NCBI GenBank assembly: GCA_003599475.1
Contig: QZKK01000214.1
Coordinates: 1 to 24,144 of the forward strand
Length of the DNA: 24,144 nt
Direction of reading: 5' to 3'
Source of the DNA: Desulfobacteraceae bacterium
GTDB taxonomy: Bacteria; Desulfobacterota; Desulfobacteria; Desulfobacterales; SURF-15
Made by a program: the position numbers and the translations under genes. Shown here piece by piece: positions 14,516 through 22,422 of this stretch. The notes beneath the pieces were generated by a model. The model had not been told where the DNA came from, made no database searches, and worked only from the letters and a program-made list of their open reading frames with translations. Positions within the stretch are counted from its first letter, which is position 1, and each line of letters begins with the position of its first letter.

Positions 14516-15778
14516 CTAATCCCTGCTCTTATCCAGCGCCTGCCCGATATCTTCGCAGATATCTTCTGCCGCCTCGATCCCAACCGAAAGCCGGATCAGG
14601 TCCGGTGTAATGGCCAGTCGCCGGCGTTCCTCATCATCGAAAGAGACGTATTGGGAAGAATACGGATGTATGACCAATGTCTTGCAGTCCCCGAGGTTTG
14701 CCAGATGATAGATCAGCCGGAGGCTGTCGATGAACCTGAAACAGGCGCTTTGATCCTTGAGGCCGAAGGCCATCATCCCGCCGAACCCCATATTTTCGAA
14801 CTGCCTTCGTGCAACGGCATTGGATGCATGGCCCGGAAGCCCGGGGTAATTTACCCAGGAAACCTCAGGTCTTTCCGAGAGATACCGCGCGACCGTCATC
14901 GCGTTTTCCATATGTTTTTGCATCCGCACGGCCAGGGTGTCCAGACCGATGACGGTCAGGTATGAGTGAAGCGGCGCCTGGGTGGTCCCGAAGTTGATGT
15001 GGTGCTCTCTCCAGACCCGATCGAGGAATGCCAGATGACCTTTTCGGTCGACAAAGGGCTTGAAGTCAGGAAACCGCTTCGTCGTCCAATCAAAATTGCC
15101 CGCGTCGATCACCGCTCCCCCGAGGGCTCCCCCGTGACCGCTCAGGTACTTGGTCGTGGAATGGATCACGACATCCGCCCCCAGCTCGATCGGTCTGCAC
15201 AAATAGGGACTGCAAAGCGTATTGTCGACAACCAGAGGAACTCCGTGTTTGTGGGCAATTTCTGCCGCCTGCTTGAGATCCGGAACATCCATGGTGGGGT
15301 TTCCGATGGTTTCAAGGTATACGAAGCGGGTTCTGTCGGTGACCGCCTTATCGATGGCGGCCGCATCGGTCGCATCCACCTGTCTTACGGATATCCCGTA
15401 TTTTTTAAAAACATTTTTAAACAGCAGATAGGTAGACATGAAAAGAGAGCTTGAGGCGACAAATTCATCTCCCGCCCGAAGCAGCGCCATGCAGGCATTG
15501 CTGACAGCGGCCATCCCGGAAGCCATGACCACAGCACCGCGCCCGCATTCCAGGTCGGCCAATTTCTCCTCCAGTACCCGGTTGGTCGGATTGGTAAGAC
15601 GCATGTAGATGTGATCGTCGGTCTTGCCGGCGAAAGTCCGGCTCAATTGATCGGCTGTCGGGTGAAGATGGGAAGCGGCCTGGTAAATCGGCGGCAGTGT
15701 ACTCCCTTGCCAGTCTCCGGGTCTTTGGCAGGCATGGATGACGCGTGTGTCGAAACGATAGGTCTTCTTTTGATTCAT
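14516..15778 (-). CDS. metY: O-acetylhomoserine sulfhydrylase (Cys/Met metabolism PLP enzyme)
   Basis: MetY makes homocysteine directly from O-acetylhomoserine and sulfide. The 420-residue protein is a Cys/Met metabolism PLP enzyme with FDTRVIHACQRPGDWQGST, the YMRLTNPTNRVLEEKLA region, ASGMAAVSNACMALL, VVDNTLCSPYLCRP and the PLP lysine Lys210 in HSTTKYLSGHGGALGG. The C-terminal SVGIEAAEDICEDIGQAL is typical. The placement next to metX favours MetY over MetB or MetZ, but the family is hard to split by eye. ATG 15778 has GGGGTG at 7 bases; a TTG 12 bases upstream is less likely. The gene starts 34 bases after an HTH/Cys-rich gene on the same strand, probably in one transcript. Confidence 0.9.
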   Translation of the reverse strand: MNQKKTYRFDTRVIHACQRPGDWQGSTLPPIYQAASHLHPTADQLSRTFAGKTDDHIYMRLTNPTNRVLEEKLADLECGRGAVVMASGMAAVSNACMALLRAGDEFVASSSLFMSTYLLFKNVFKKYGISVRQVDATDAAAIDKAVTDRTRFVYLETIGNPTMDVPDLKQAAEIAHKHGVPLVVDNTLCSPYLCRPIELGADVVIHSTTKYLSGHGGALGGAVIDAGNFDWTTKRFPDFKPFVDRKGHLAFLDRVWREHHINFGTTQAPLHSYLTVIGLDTLAVRMQKHMENAMTVARYLSERPEVSWVNYPGLPGHASNAVARRQFENMGFGGMMAFGLKDQSACFRFIDSLRLIYHLANLGDCKTLVIHPYSSQYVSFDDEERRRLAITPDLIRLSVGIEAAEDICEDIGQALDKSRD

Positions 15779-15812
15779 TTTGCACCCCAAAGGATTCGAA
15801 AGAATAAACAGG

Positions 15813-16187
15813 CTAAAGCTGGGAAGAAAAAACCTCGCACGCGCGGCAACTCTTCATTTTTTCTTTCCAGTTTTCATGTACGCGGCCATCACAGATCGTA
15901 CCGTTGATAAACCAGCAGAGGTCGCCGGTTTGAAATTCCCAGGCGGGGCATCCGGAGCGAAGGTTATCCGGGCAGTCTTTGATTTTCCAGCAGGGCAAGC
16001 GGTTGGCCGATCCTTTTGTCTGCCGGGTCAACAAAAAAAGCATCTGCCGTTCCACATGCACGGGAATGCTTCGCCACCCCTGTTCATAACTATGAACGGC
16101 CTTAATGGAAGTTCCCAGCAGTTGCGCGATTTCCCGCTGAGTCTTCTCCAGCTTCTTTCGAAAAAATGAGAATTCCTTGCTCTCCAT
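15813..16187 (-). CDS. Small HTH (XRE-like) protein with Cys-rich CW-type C-terminal domain
   Basis: This 124-residue protein has a Cro/C1-type helix-turn-helix at residues 11-55 (TQREIAQLLGTSIKAVHSYE). The C-terminal half has seven cysteines at 66, 72, 80, 91, 99, 114 and 117, including two Cys-Trp pairs (PCWKIKDC and DLCWFINGTIC) and a final CRAC. I recognise this layout as the two-CW type found in small delta-proteobacterial proteins; its ligand is unknown to me, and metal or redox binding is a guess from the cysteines. ATG 16187 is preferred because GGGAAAGGAT lies 8 bases upstream. A sigma-70-like promoter at 16282-16310 precedes it. Position directly upstream of metY suggests a role in controlling sulfur amino-acid synthesis, but no operator was identified. 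Confidence 0.8.
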   Translation of the reverse strand: MESKEFSFFRKKLEKTQREIAQLLGTSIKAVHSYEQGWRSIPVHVERQMLFLLTRQTKGSANRLPCWKIKDCPDNLRSGCPAWEFQTGDLCWFINGTICDGRVHENWKEKMKSCRACEVFSSQL

Positions 16188-16281
16188 CTGCATATCCTTT
16201 CCCGGCTTCCGCTTCAGCGGTCTTTCATCCGATAATGCCAAGCCAGAGCGGCAACAGCAAGTCCCCGCTCGTCAGGCAGAT
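16188..16281 (-). promoter_or_regulatory. Leader of the HTH-metY transcript with two hairpins
   Basis: About 90 transcribed bases lie before the HTH gene. On the minus strand they contain a hairpin GAGCGG...CCGCTC with a 13-base loop and a tighter hairpin CCGCT-GA-AGCGG about 20 bases before the ribosome site. No known riboswitch consensus (SAM-I, SAM-II, SAH) was recognised. Confidence 0.3.
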
Positions 16282-16310
16282 ACTATAATATAGCTCACAA
16301 TAAAGCTCAA
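16282..16310 (-). promoter_or_regulatory. Candidate sigma-70 promoter of the HTH-metY transcript
   Basis: On the minus strand TTGAGC (16310-16305) and TATAGT (16287-16282) are separated by 17 bases, in an AT-rich stretch. This is the best -35/-10 pair in the 331-base gap between the HTH gene and hsp20. Confidence 0.5.
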
Positions 16311-16483
16311 CCCGTATGTGGCCGGCATAGAAGATTACACGATAGGCTTTTGATAATCGGAAAATAGAAAACCAAAGGGGAAGTGTTTGTTGAAGATTTT
16401 ATCCTGGATGTACGGGTGCTTCTCTGTGATTCCAATTCCGGGTCGAGGTCAGGACGGGCTCAGCGGACACCCGTTTCGAAACT

Positions 16484-16507
16484 CCCCTCCATCGATCGAT
16501 GGAGGGG
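16484..16507. terminator. Perfect 24-bp palindrome after hsp20, probable terminator
   Basis: CCCCTCCATCGA is followed directly by its exact reverse complement, giving a 12-bp stem with no added loop, 11 bases downstream of the hsp20 stop on the minus strand. On that strand AGTTTCG follows; on the plus strand a T6 run comes after six other bases. A terminator is likely, but a protein-binding palindrome cannot be excluded. Confidence 0.5.
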
Positions 16508-16518
16508 TCTGCAGTTTT

Positions 16519-16821
16519 TTATTGAACGGGCACATCGACGGCATCTTCCATCGGATCCTTAAACGGCACCTCTACTTTGAGAAGCCCGTTTTTATAGACG
16601 GATTTTGCCGATTTCGCATTCACGGGGCAACAAAATGCAGAGGTGGCAGCGTAGTCGAAATCATCCCGGTTTGCGATGAGACTGAAGCTGTCGTCATGCA
16701 TCCGCAATTTGATATCCTCTTTCTTTACTCCCGGGATGGCAATTTCCAGTGTCAACGTCAGATGTTCCTCGTCCACGTATGAGCAGATATTAGGAGCGAC
16801 TTTCAACCTTTCGCCTGGCAT
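16519..16821 (-). CDS. Short Hsp20/alpha-crystallin-type protein
   Basis: Small heat-shock proteins hold unfolded proteins without ATP. This one has 100 residues and is little more than the alpha-crystallin/CS beta-sandwich: [21 protein letters not shown] followed by a central loop, then [12 protein letters not shown], a variant of the A-x-x-x-G-v-L motif. The usual long N-terminal arm is missing. The C-terminal VDVPV may replace the I-x-I anchor. ATG 16821 is chosen because AAAGGAGG lies 9 bases upstream; a GTG at 16830 overlaps that site. It appears to be a single-gene unit between the HTH-metY transcript and a divergent ABC-F gene. Confidence 0.82.
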   Translation of the reverse strand: MPGERLKVAPNICSYVDEEHLTLTLEIAIPGVKKEDIKLRMHDDSFSLIANRDDFDYAATSAFCCPVNAKSAKSVYKNGLLKVEVPFKDPMEDAVDVPVQ

Positions 16822-17250
16822 TGCATTCACCTCCTTTGGAATGAATCGGTCAGCGACTCAATCCGAAACAGTGATCATTACAGTAACAATAAAAAATGAA
16901 ATTTCAAGTGATGAACCGGCTTGTAACACCCCTGTCGCTCCTCGGGTCGGGACTCAAGGAGCCGGTCCGCATTGCAATGCGGGGGCCGAATGACGGAGTG
17001 CAGAAGGGTTTTGAAGAACCCTGCAGCAAGCTGCGGGGAATGCGCTCGCTGTTGCGGTTCAAAGATGGACAGAGATTCTTTTCTGTCGAGATTTCGGCTT
17101 GGAATCCCGGATGGAATCGGGTGAAATCGGATGAAAATCCCGGGTTGTTCTCCGATCGCGATTGGTTTATATTTGGTTCCGACGGAAAGCGAACCGTTTT
17201 CTATCAACCGGTTCCGTTTCCCGGCGATTCGTCTCGTTCAGGAAAAGATC
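16822..17250. other. Gap between hsp20 and the ABC-F gene, rich in secondary structure
   Basis: This 429-base divergent region contains hsp20 upstream sequence (AT-rich, 16870-16910), then a structured block 16915-17063 described separately, then about 190 bases with a small hairpin (GACAGA...TCTGTC near 17069-17088). An open plus-strand frame crosses it but has no recognisable protein or ribosome site. Confidence 0.45.
16915..17063 (+). repeat. Structured palindrome cluster (REP-like or leader RNA) upstream of the ABC-F gene
   Basis: In order: ACCGGCT (16915-16921) pairs with AGCCGGT (16960-16966); a 16-bp perfect palindrome CCGCATTGCAATGCGG follows at 16967-16982; AGGGTT (17005-17010) pairs with AACCCT (17017-17022); CCCTGCAG (17019-17026) pairs with CTGCGGGG (17031-17038, one mismatch); and TTTGAA (17010-17015) can pair with TTCAAA (17058-17063) to close the last part. 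The CCCTGCAG hairpin resembles short GC-rich palindromes I have seen repeated between genes in Desulfobacterota, so a REP-like element is the simplest reading. Confidence 0.55.
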
Positions 17251-19122
17251 ATGATCCGAGTTGAAAATCTATCCAAAAGCTACGGGGCTCACCTGCTTTT
17301 CGACGGCATCGGCTTCAAATTGAACCCTCGGGAAAGGCTCGGGCTGGTCGGAAAAAACGGGCATGGAAAGACCACTCTTTTCCGGATGATCATGGGTGAG
17401 GAATCGCCCGATTCGGGGGCGGTTTTCATCCCCGGCAACTACCGCATCGGCTATGTCCGTCAGGATTTGACATTTACCGAACCGACCGTGCTTCAGGAAG
17501 GGATGAAGGGGCTGCCGAAGAGCGAACAGGATCATCATTGGAAAGTCGAAAAGGTTCTCACCGGCCTCGGTTTCTCGGAAGCCGGCATGCAGGAGCCTCC
17601 GGGAAAATTCTCCGGCGGCTTCCAGGTCCGGCTCAATCTTGCCAAGGTGCTGGTTTCGGAACCCGATCTTCTGCTGCTCGATGAACCGACCAACTATCTG
17701 GACATCACCTCGATCCGATGGGTTGAACGGTTTCTTGCCAACTGGCCCAGAGAGTTGATGCTCATTACCCACGACCGGGGTTTCATGGATGCGGTCGTCA
17801 CGCACACCATGGGAATTCACCGGAGAAAGCTCCGCAAAGTGGCCGGAAGCACGGAAAAATACTACTCGCAGATCGCCCAGGAGGAAGAAGTACACGAAAA
17901 GACGCGCTTGAATGACGAGCGCCGTCGAAAGGAAGTCAACGAGTTCATCACGCGGTTTCGGGCGAAGGCGCGCCTGGCCAATCTCGTGCAATCCCGGATC
18001 AAGCTCCTGGAAAAAATGGAGAAGCCCGATCGCCTCGAAAACCTCAAGTCCCTCGATTTTTCCTTCCAGAGTGTTCCTTTTCGCGGAAAGTATGTGTTGG
18101 ATGTCCAGGATCTCAGGTTTTCGTACGGTTCGGATACCCCGATCATTGAAAATTTCAACCTTTCGGTTCGTGCGGGGGAGAGGTTGGCCGTAATCGGAAA
18201 GAACGGAAAAGGCAAAACGACCCTGATGCACCTGTTGGCCGGCCGCCTGAAGCCGCAGCAGGGTGCGATCGAATACCGCGCAGGCGTGGTCGAAGGGTTT
18301 TTTGAGCAGACCAACGTATGGAACCTGATCGAGACCCGGACGGTGGAAGAAGAAATACAGAGCGTAAACGCCAAATTGGACCGGCAGGCGGTGCGAAATA
18401 TCTGCGGTGCGATGCTTTTTTCGGGAGACGATGCGCTTAAAAAGATCCATGTGCTGTCCGGCGGAGAAAAAAGCCGGGTCGTCATGGGAAAGCTGCTGGC
18501 GACGCCGGTCAATCTGCTCCTGCTCGATGAGCCTACGCATCACCTGGATATGGAATCCTGTGATGCACTGCTGACGGCAATCGACAGTTTTCCCGGGACC
18601 GTCATTGTCGTCACGCACAACGAGATGTTTCTGCATGCGCTTGCGGAACGACTGATCGTTTTCGAAGACGGCGGCCCGAATCTTTTTGAAGGAAGCTATC
18701 AGAGATTTCTCGATCACCGGGGGTGGCAGGAAGAAACCCTCCCGGTGGAAATGCATCGCGGCGAAAATGTTGAAAGCAGATCGGGCGGCGGATTGCCGAA
18801 GAAGGAACTCAAGCGAAGGCGGTCTGAAATCATCAATGAACGTGCCAAGGTATTGAAACCGTTGGAAGTGCGGATCCGCGCGGCGGAAAATGAGATCGAA
18901 GCCCAGGAGACCGCCCTTCAAAAACTGAACGAAGCGATGCAGAAGGCTTCTCTAGAGGGCAACGGGCAAAGGATCGGAGAAATTTCCCAGGAGCTCCACC
19001 GATGTCAATCCATCATCGATCGCGCCTTCGACGAGCTCGAAGCCGTCACCCAATCGCACCAGGAAAAAAAAGCCGTATTCGACAGCCGCCTGGCCGTGCT
19101 CGAAAAGATGGAAGCCCCATGA
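17251..19122 (+). CDS. ABC-F family ATPase (Uup/YheS-like)
   Basis: ABC-F proteins are soluble ribosome-associated ATPases without membrane domains. This 623-residue protein has two nucleotide-binding domains: first Walker A GKNGHGKTT, signature FSGGFQVRLNLAKVL and Walker B LLLLDEPTNYLD; second GKNGKGKTT, LSGGEKSRVVMGKLL and LLLLDEPTHHLD. A basic, helical linker (about residues 215-270, EKTRLNDERRRKEVNEFI) corresponds to the P-site tRNA interaction motif. A charged C-terminal coiled coil (KRRRSEIINERAKVL to the end) recalls Uup or YheS. ATG 17251 has AGGAAAAG at 6 bases; the longer open frame upstream shows no family similarity. Housekeeping translation rescue or repair is more likely than antibiotic resistance, but the subfamily is not certain. 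Confidence 0.92.
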   Translation: MIRVENLSKSYGAHLLFDGIGFKLNPRERLGLVGKNGHGKTTLFRMIMGEESPDSGAVFIPGNYRIGYVRQDLTFTEPTVLQEGMKGLPKSEQDHHWKVEKVLTGLGFSEAGMQEPPGKFSGGFQVRLNLAKVLVSEPDLLLLDEPTNYLDITSIRWVERFLANWPRELMLITHDRGFMDAVVTHTMGIHRRKLRKVAGSTEKYYSQIAQEEEVHEKTRLNDERRRKEVNEFITRFRAKARLANLVQSRIKLLEKMEKPDRLENLKSLDFSFQSVPFRGKYVLDVQDLRFSYGSDTPIIENFNLSVRAGERLAVIGKNGKGKTTLMHLLAGRLKPQQGAIEYRAGVVEGFFEQTNVWNLIETRTVEEEIQSVNAKLDRQAVRNICGAMLFSGDDALKKIHVLSGGEKSRVVMGKLLATPVNLLLLDEPTHHLDMESCDALLTAIDSFPGTVIVVTHNEMFLHALAERLIVFEDGGPNLFEGSYQRFLDHRGWQEETLPVEMHRGENVESRSGGGLPKKELKRRRSEIINERAKVLKPLEVRIRAAENEIEAQETALQKLNEAMQKASLEGNGQRIGEISQELHRCQSIIDRAFDELEAVTQSHQEKKAVFDSRLAVLEKMEAP

Positions 19123-19257
19123 GTCAGAATACGAACCCTTCCGAGAGGGAAACGACTGTCAGGTATTTGTCACAGGGAGTCCGGCACCGGGCGTCTTTCG
19201 CCTCTTAAGAGCTACATAACCCACCGATATTCAACCCTTCCCGTTCAAACTTCCCCC

Positions 19258-19273
19258 TGGCACGGAGTTTGCT
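19258..19273 (+). promoter_or_regulatory. Sigma-54 (RpoN) promoter
   Basis: TGGCACGGAGTTTGCT matches the consensus TGGCACRNNNNTTGCW at every defined base, with GG and GC in the required -24/-12 register. It lies 125 bases before the hybrid kinase start and faces it. An upstream activator site was not identified. Confidence 0.75.
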
Positions 19274-19397
19274 CCAAGCTAAGATTCGCATACGTTTCGG
19301 CATGCTGACCGGAAAATGGTAACGGCTGGCAATCTATCCGAGCGATCGGGGAGAGGCACCTCATTCAAGGCGAACTCGAACAGGTGAAATCGAATCG

Positions 19398-21344
19398 ATG
19401 AAAACGATATTGGTCATAGACAACCACCGGATGATGCTTCAGTTTATGTCCAAGGTGCTGTCGGAAGACGGGTACCGGGTGCTGACTGCGGGTGACGGCC
19501 TCACTGCCCTGAAAATCCTGGAAACGCATGTGCCGGATTTCATTTTCTGCGATCTGATCATGCCGAACATCGCGGGCGATAAACTCTGTCGCATCATCCG
19601 CAGCATGCCCCGCATGAAGGATGTCTTCATCGTCATTGTTTCGGCCATTGCCGCCGAACAACAGCAGGATGTGACCGCATTCGGAGCCAACGCCTGCATC
19701 GCCAAGTGTCCTTTCGATAAAATGCCCCACCACATTCTTTCCGTTATCAAGCAGTTGGAAGAGAGCAGCCCGGAGGAGCTGGCCGGAAAAATCATCGGTA
19801 TCGAAAACGTTCACTGCCGCCAGATCACAAAGGAACTGTTGTCTAAGAAGAGGCATTCCGAGCTGATCCTCGACAACATCGCAGAGGGAATTTTTGAGCT
19901 GAGCCTCGACGGCAGGATCATCTATGTGAATCCGACCGCGGTGCAGATGGGCGGGGGTTCGGAGGAAAAGCTCCTCTCTTCGATATTTGCCGATCATTTT
20001 GAGGATTTTCACCGGGAAAGAGTGAAAAGGGTGCTCGAAAAGATGGATCTTTCCCCTGCGACGATTTCGGAGGAGAATCCGGTGCTGTTTAACGGCAGAC
20101 AGACCACCCTCCACCTGTTTCCGGTAAAAGACGAGGGAAACGACACGATCGTGGTCATCGCCAGGGACATCGCCGAACAGGCCCGCCTGCGTTCGCAGCT
20201 TCAACGAGCCGAAAAGATGGAGGCCATCGGTGCGCTTGCAGGCGGTGTGGCCCACGATCTGAACAACATCCTATCCGGTCTGGTCAGCTACCCCGAGTTG
20301 CTCCTGATGGAAGTCGCAGAAGACAGCCCCTTAAGAAAGCCGATCCAGACGATTCAAAAATCGGGAGAGAAGGCCGTCGCCATCGTTCAGGATCTCTTGA
20401 CTCTGGCCAGGCGGGGGGTTCCCGTAACCGAAGTGGTGAACATCAACAGAATCGCCGAAGACTACCTCTGCAGCCCGGAATTTGAAGAGCTCATCGAGTA
20501 TCACCCGAAAGTGATCGTCGAAACCGACCTGGATCCAAATCTTCTGAACGTTTCCGGCTCTTCCGTTCACATTTCCAAAACGATCATGAACCTCGTCTCG
20601 AATGCCAGTGAAGCGATGCCGGAAGGCGGAAGGGTGACGGTAAAAACGGAAAACCGCCACCTCGACCGCTCCATCGAAGCCTACGAGAACATCGCAGAAG
20701 GAGATTATGCCGTATTGACCGTGGTGGACACCGGATTTGGAATCTCCAGAGAAAATCTGGAGAAGATATTCGAGCCGTTTTACACCAAAAAGGTAATGGG
20801 TAGAAGCGGAACCGGTCTCGGAATGACCGTCGTATACGGAACGGTCAAAGATCACAACGGATACATCGATATCGAGAGCAAAGAAGGCAAAGGCACCCGC
20901 CTGACGATCTACTTTCCCGCCACCCGGGAAACCGGGAGCCAGGACAAGGCCCTGTTGAAAATCGAAGATTACATGGGGCACGGAGAAAGCATTCTGGTCG
21001 TCGATGACGCCGAGGATCAGAGATATATCGCTGAAGGCATCCTCGGAAAACTGGGATACGCGGCACATACCGTTTCGAGCGGTGAGGAGGCGGTCGATTT
21101 CCTGTCCAAACAGAGCGTCGATCTGGTCATCCTCGATATGATCATGGACCCCGGCTGGAGCGGTCTCCAGACTTACAGGGAGATGATCAAACACCGGCCG
21201 CATCAGCCGGCGATCATCACCAGCGGCTTTTCCGAAACGGAAGACGTAAAAGAAGCACAAAGGCTGGGCGCGGGACGCTACATCAAAAAACCCTACACCA
21301 TCGAAAACATCGGCATGGCCGTCAAAGGCGCGCTGGAAAAATAA
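19398..21344 (+). CDS. Hybrid histidine kinase, REC-PAS-HisKA-HATPase-REC
   Basis: This 648-residue cytoplasmic signalling protein has no membrane segment. Residues 1-120 form a receiver with Asp52 (FIFCDLIMP) and Lys103, but the acidic pair is Asp8-Asn9, so one Mg-binding acid is lost. Residues about 150-265 are PAS-like (ILDNIAEGIFELSLDGRIIYVNPTA). The kinase core is of the NtrB-like type: His286 in GALAGGVAHDLNNIL, N box NLVSNASEAMPEGG, DTGFGIS, FEPFYTKK and SGTGLGMTVVYG. A second receiver begins near residue 528 with ILVVDDAED and phospho-acceptor Asp580 in LVILDMIMDPG, and has KKPY. ATG 19398 is used with a distant AGGTG. A sigma-54-type promoter precedes it. The gene is alone; its output partner is not adjacent. 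Confidence 0.9.
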   Translation: MKTILVIDNHRMMLQFMSKVLSEDGYRVLTAGDGLTALKILETHVPDFIFCDLIMPNIAGDKLCRIIRSMPRMKDVFIVIVSAIAAEQQQDVTAFGANACIAKCPFDKMPHHILSVIKQLEESSPEELAGKIIGIENVHCRQITKELLSKKRHSELILDNIAEGIFELSLDGRIIYVNPTAVQMGGGSEEKLLSSIFADHFEDFHRERVKRVLEKMDLSPATISEENPVLFNGRQTTLHLFPVKDEGNDTIVVIARDIAEQARLRSQLQRAEKMEAIGALAGGVAHDLNNILSGLVSYPELLLMEVAEDSPLRKPIQTIQKSGEKAVAIVQDLLTLARRGVPVTEVVNINRIAEDYLCSPEFEELIEYHPKVIVETDLDPNLLNVSGSSVHISKTIMNLVSNASEAMPEGGRVTVKTENRHLDRSIEAYENIAEGDYAVLTVVDTGFGISRENLEKIFEPFYTKKVMGRSGTGLGMTVVYGTVKDHNGYIDIESKEGKGTRLTIYFPATRETGSQDKALLKIEDYMGHGESILVVDDAEDQRYIAEGILGKLGYAAHTVSSGEEAVDFLSKQSVDLVILDMIMDPGWSGLQTYREMIKHRPHQPAIITSGFSETEDVKEAQRLGAGRYIKKPYTIENIGMAVKGALEK

Positions 21345-21735
21345 GGCTTTTGTAATCGTTCACCGGTTCAGTGTTAAAAATGTTTAAAGGTTGATTTCAT
21401 ACGGAGGACAAGCACAAAGGGGCAAATTGATTTTTTTATGATTACTCCTCTGCTATAGGGTTTCTGCCTGAAAATGCGTGGACTCTGAAGTAGGGAGAAT
21501 TGCAGATTTGAACTTTCTTGCCGACCAGTCCGAACAGTTCCTTGCCTTTTCCCGTCTTTCAAGAGATCGTGTCAACATTGGAAAACCCCCAGAGGCTACC
21601 TGCGAGCAGGCTGGAAACGATGATTCAAGGGAATCGATGTTGAGAATCGGATAAAGACTTGCAATCATTTTATATTTAAGGTAAGGCGTTGAATTTAAAT
21701 ACCAATATCGGGCAGTTCATGATAAGGATTTCGGG
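21345..21735. other. Intergenic region before the two-component pair
   Basis: This 391-base gap is lower in GC than the preceding genes. I see AT-rich stretches such as TTGCAATCATTTTATATTTA near 21660-21680 that could be a promoter for the regulator, and no convincing terminator, repeat array or gene. Short open frames on the minus strand have no recognisable features. Confidence 0.4.
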
Positions 21736-22422
21736 ATGAGGGTATTGCTGGTAGAAGACGATAAGAAGATTGCGTCCTTCATTTCAAAAGGTTTTGGGCA
21801 GGCTGGTTTTGCAGTGGATTATGCGGAAGACGGGGAAACAGGGCTCCAGATGGTCATATCTATTTCATATGATGCTGCCATTGTGGATCTCATGCTGCCC
21901 AAGCGGGACGGCTTGAGTCTGATTGATGAATTGCGCAATCGTGGCATAAAGACACCTGTCATGATTCTCAGCGCAAAACGATCTCTAGACGACCGCATCC
22001 ATGGCATCCAAAGAGGCGGGGATGATTATTTAACCAAACCATTTGCCTTTTCCGAGCTTTTGGTCCGGGTTCAGGCACTGATCCGAAGATCTTCGGGTAC
22101 AATCGATTCTTCAAAATTAAAATATGCTGATTTATGCTTGGACGTCTTTAAGCATGAAGTTCAACGGTCCGGCAAAATCATCGATCTGCCGCAACGTGAA
22201 TTTGCACTTCTTGCGTTTCTCATGCGAAATGCAGAACGTACAGTTTCAAAGACTATGATTTTAGAGCATATTTGGGATTTATCATTTGATCCACAGACCA
22301 ATGTGGTGGACGTGCTGGTCTGTCGCCTTCGAAACAAAGTCGACAGGGATTTTCCCCAAAGGTTAATTCATACGATACGCGGGATCGGTTATGTGCTCAA
22401 GAGTCCTTTCAAAAGCTTTTAA
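21736..22422 (+). CDS. OmpR/PhoB-family response regulator (CusR/CopR-like)
   Basis: This 228-residue transcription factor has a receiver (LLVEDDKKIASFI, phospho-acceptor Asp51 in IVDLMLPKRDG, Thr/Ser switch in VMILSAK, Lys in YLTKPFAF) and a C-terminal winged helix (LDVFKHEVQRSGKIIDLPQREFALLAFL, then NVVDVLVCRLRNKVD and IRGIGYVL). ATG 21736 has AAGGA at 7 bases. The next gene, a sensor kinase, overlaps its end by 32 bases. The sequence resembles the heavy-metal CusR/CopR branch, but the signal is unproven. AT content is visibly higher than in the genes to the left, suggesting separate ancestry. Confidence 0.92.
   Translation: MRVLLVEDDKKIASFISKGFGQAGFAVDYAEDGETGLQMVISISYDAAIVDLMLPKRDGLSLIDELRNRGIKTPVMILSAKRSLDDRIHGIQRGGDDYLTKPFAFSELLVRVQALIRRSSGTIDSSKLKYADLCLDVFKHEVQRSGKIIDLPQREFALLAFLMRNAERTVSKTMILEHIWDLSFDPQTNVVDVLVCRLRNKVDRDFPQRLIHTIRGIGYVLKSPFKSF

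Larger units (their letters stand above)
16188..16518. other. Gap between HTH gene and hsp20
   Basis: This 331-base region contains the HTH-metY promoter and leader (16188-16310), an unremarkable AT-rich stretch to about 16400, and the 24-bp palindrome at 16484-16507 beside the hsp20 stop. No gene is supported within it. Confidence 0.5.

Noticed and set aside
16188..16281. A SAM or SAH riboswitch in the leader before the HTH-metY genes
   Set aside because: Two hairpins are present, but I could not match conserved core bases of any SAM or SAH class.
16896..17264. A plus-strand open frame across the gap before the ABC-F gene
   Set aside because: It crosses the palindrome cluster, has no ribosome site or family motif, and overlaps the clear ABC-F start.
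17269..18921. A 550-codon minus-strand open frame opposite the ABC-F gene
   Set aside because: It is a shadow of the strongly conserved ABC-F coding frame, with no motif of its own.
19119..19208. A 29-codon ORF overlapping the ABC-F stop by ATGA with a purine-rich stretch before it
   Set aside because: It is short, Ser/Arg-rich with no recognisable motif, and the ribosome site is not convincing; chance is the simpler explanation.
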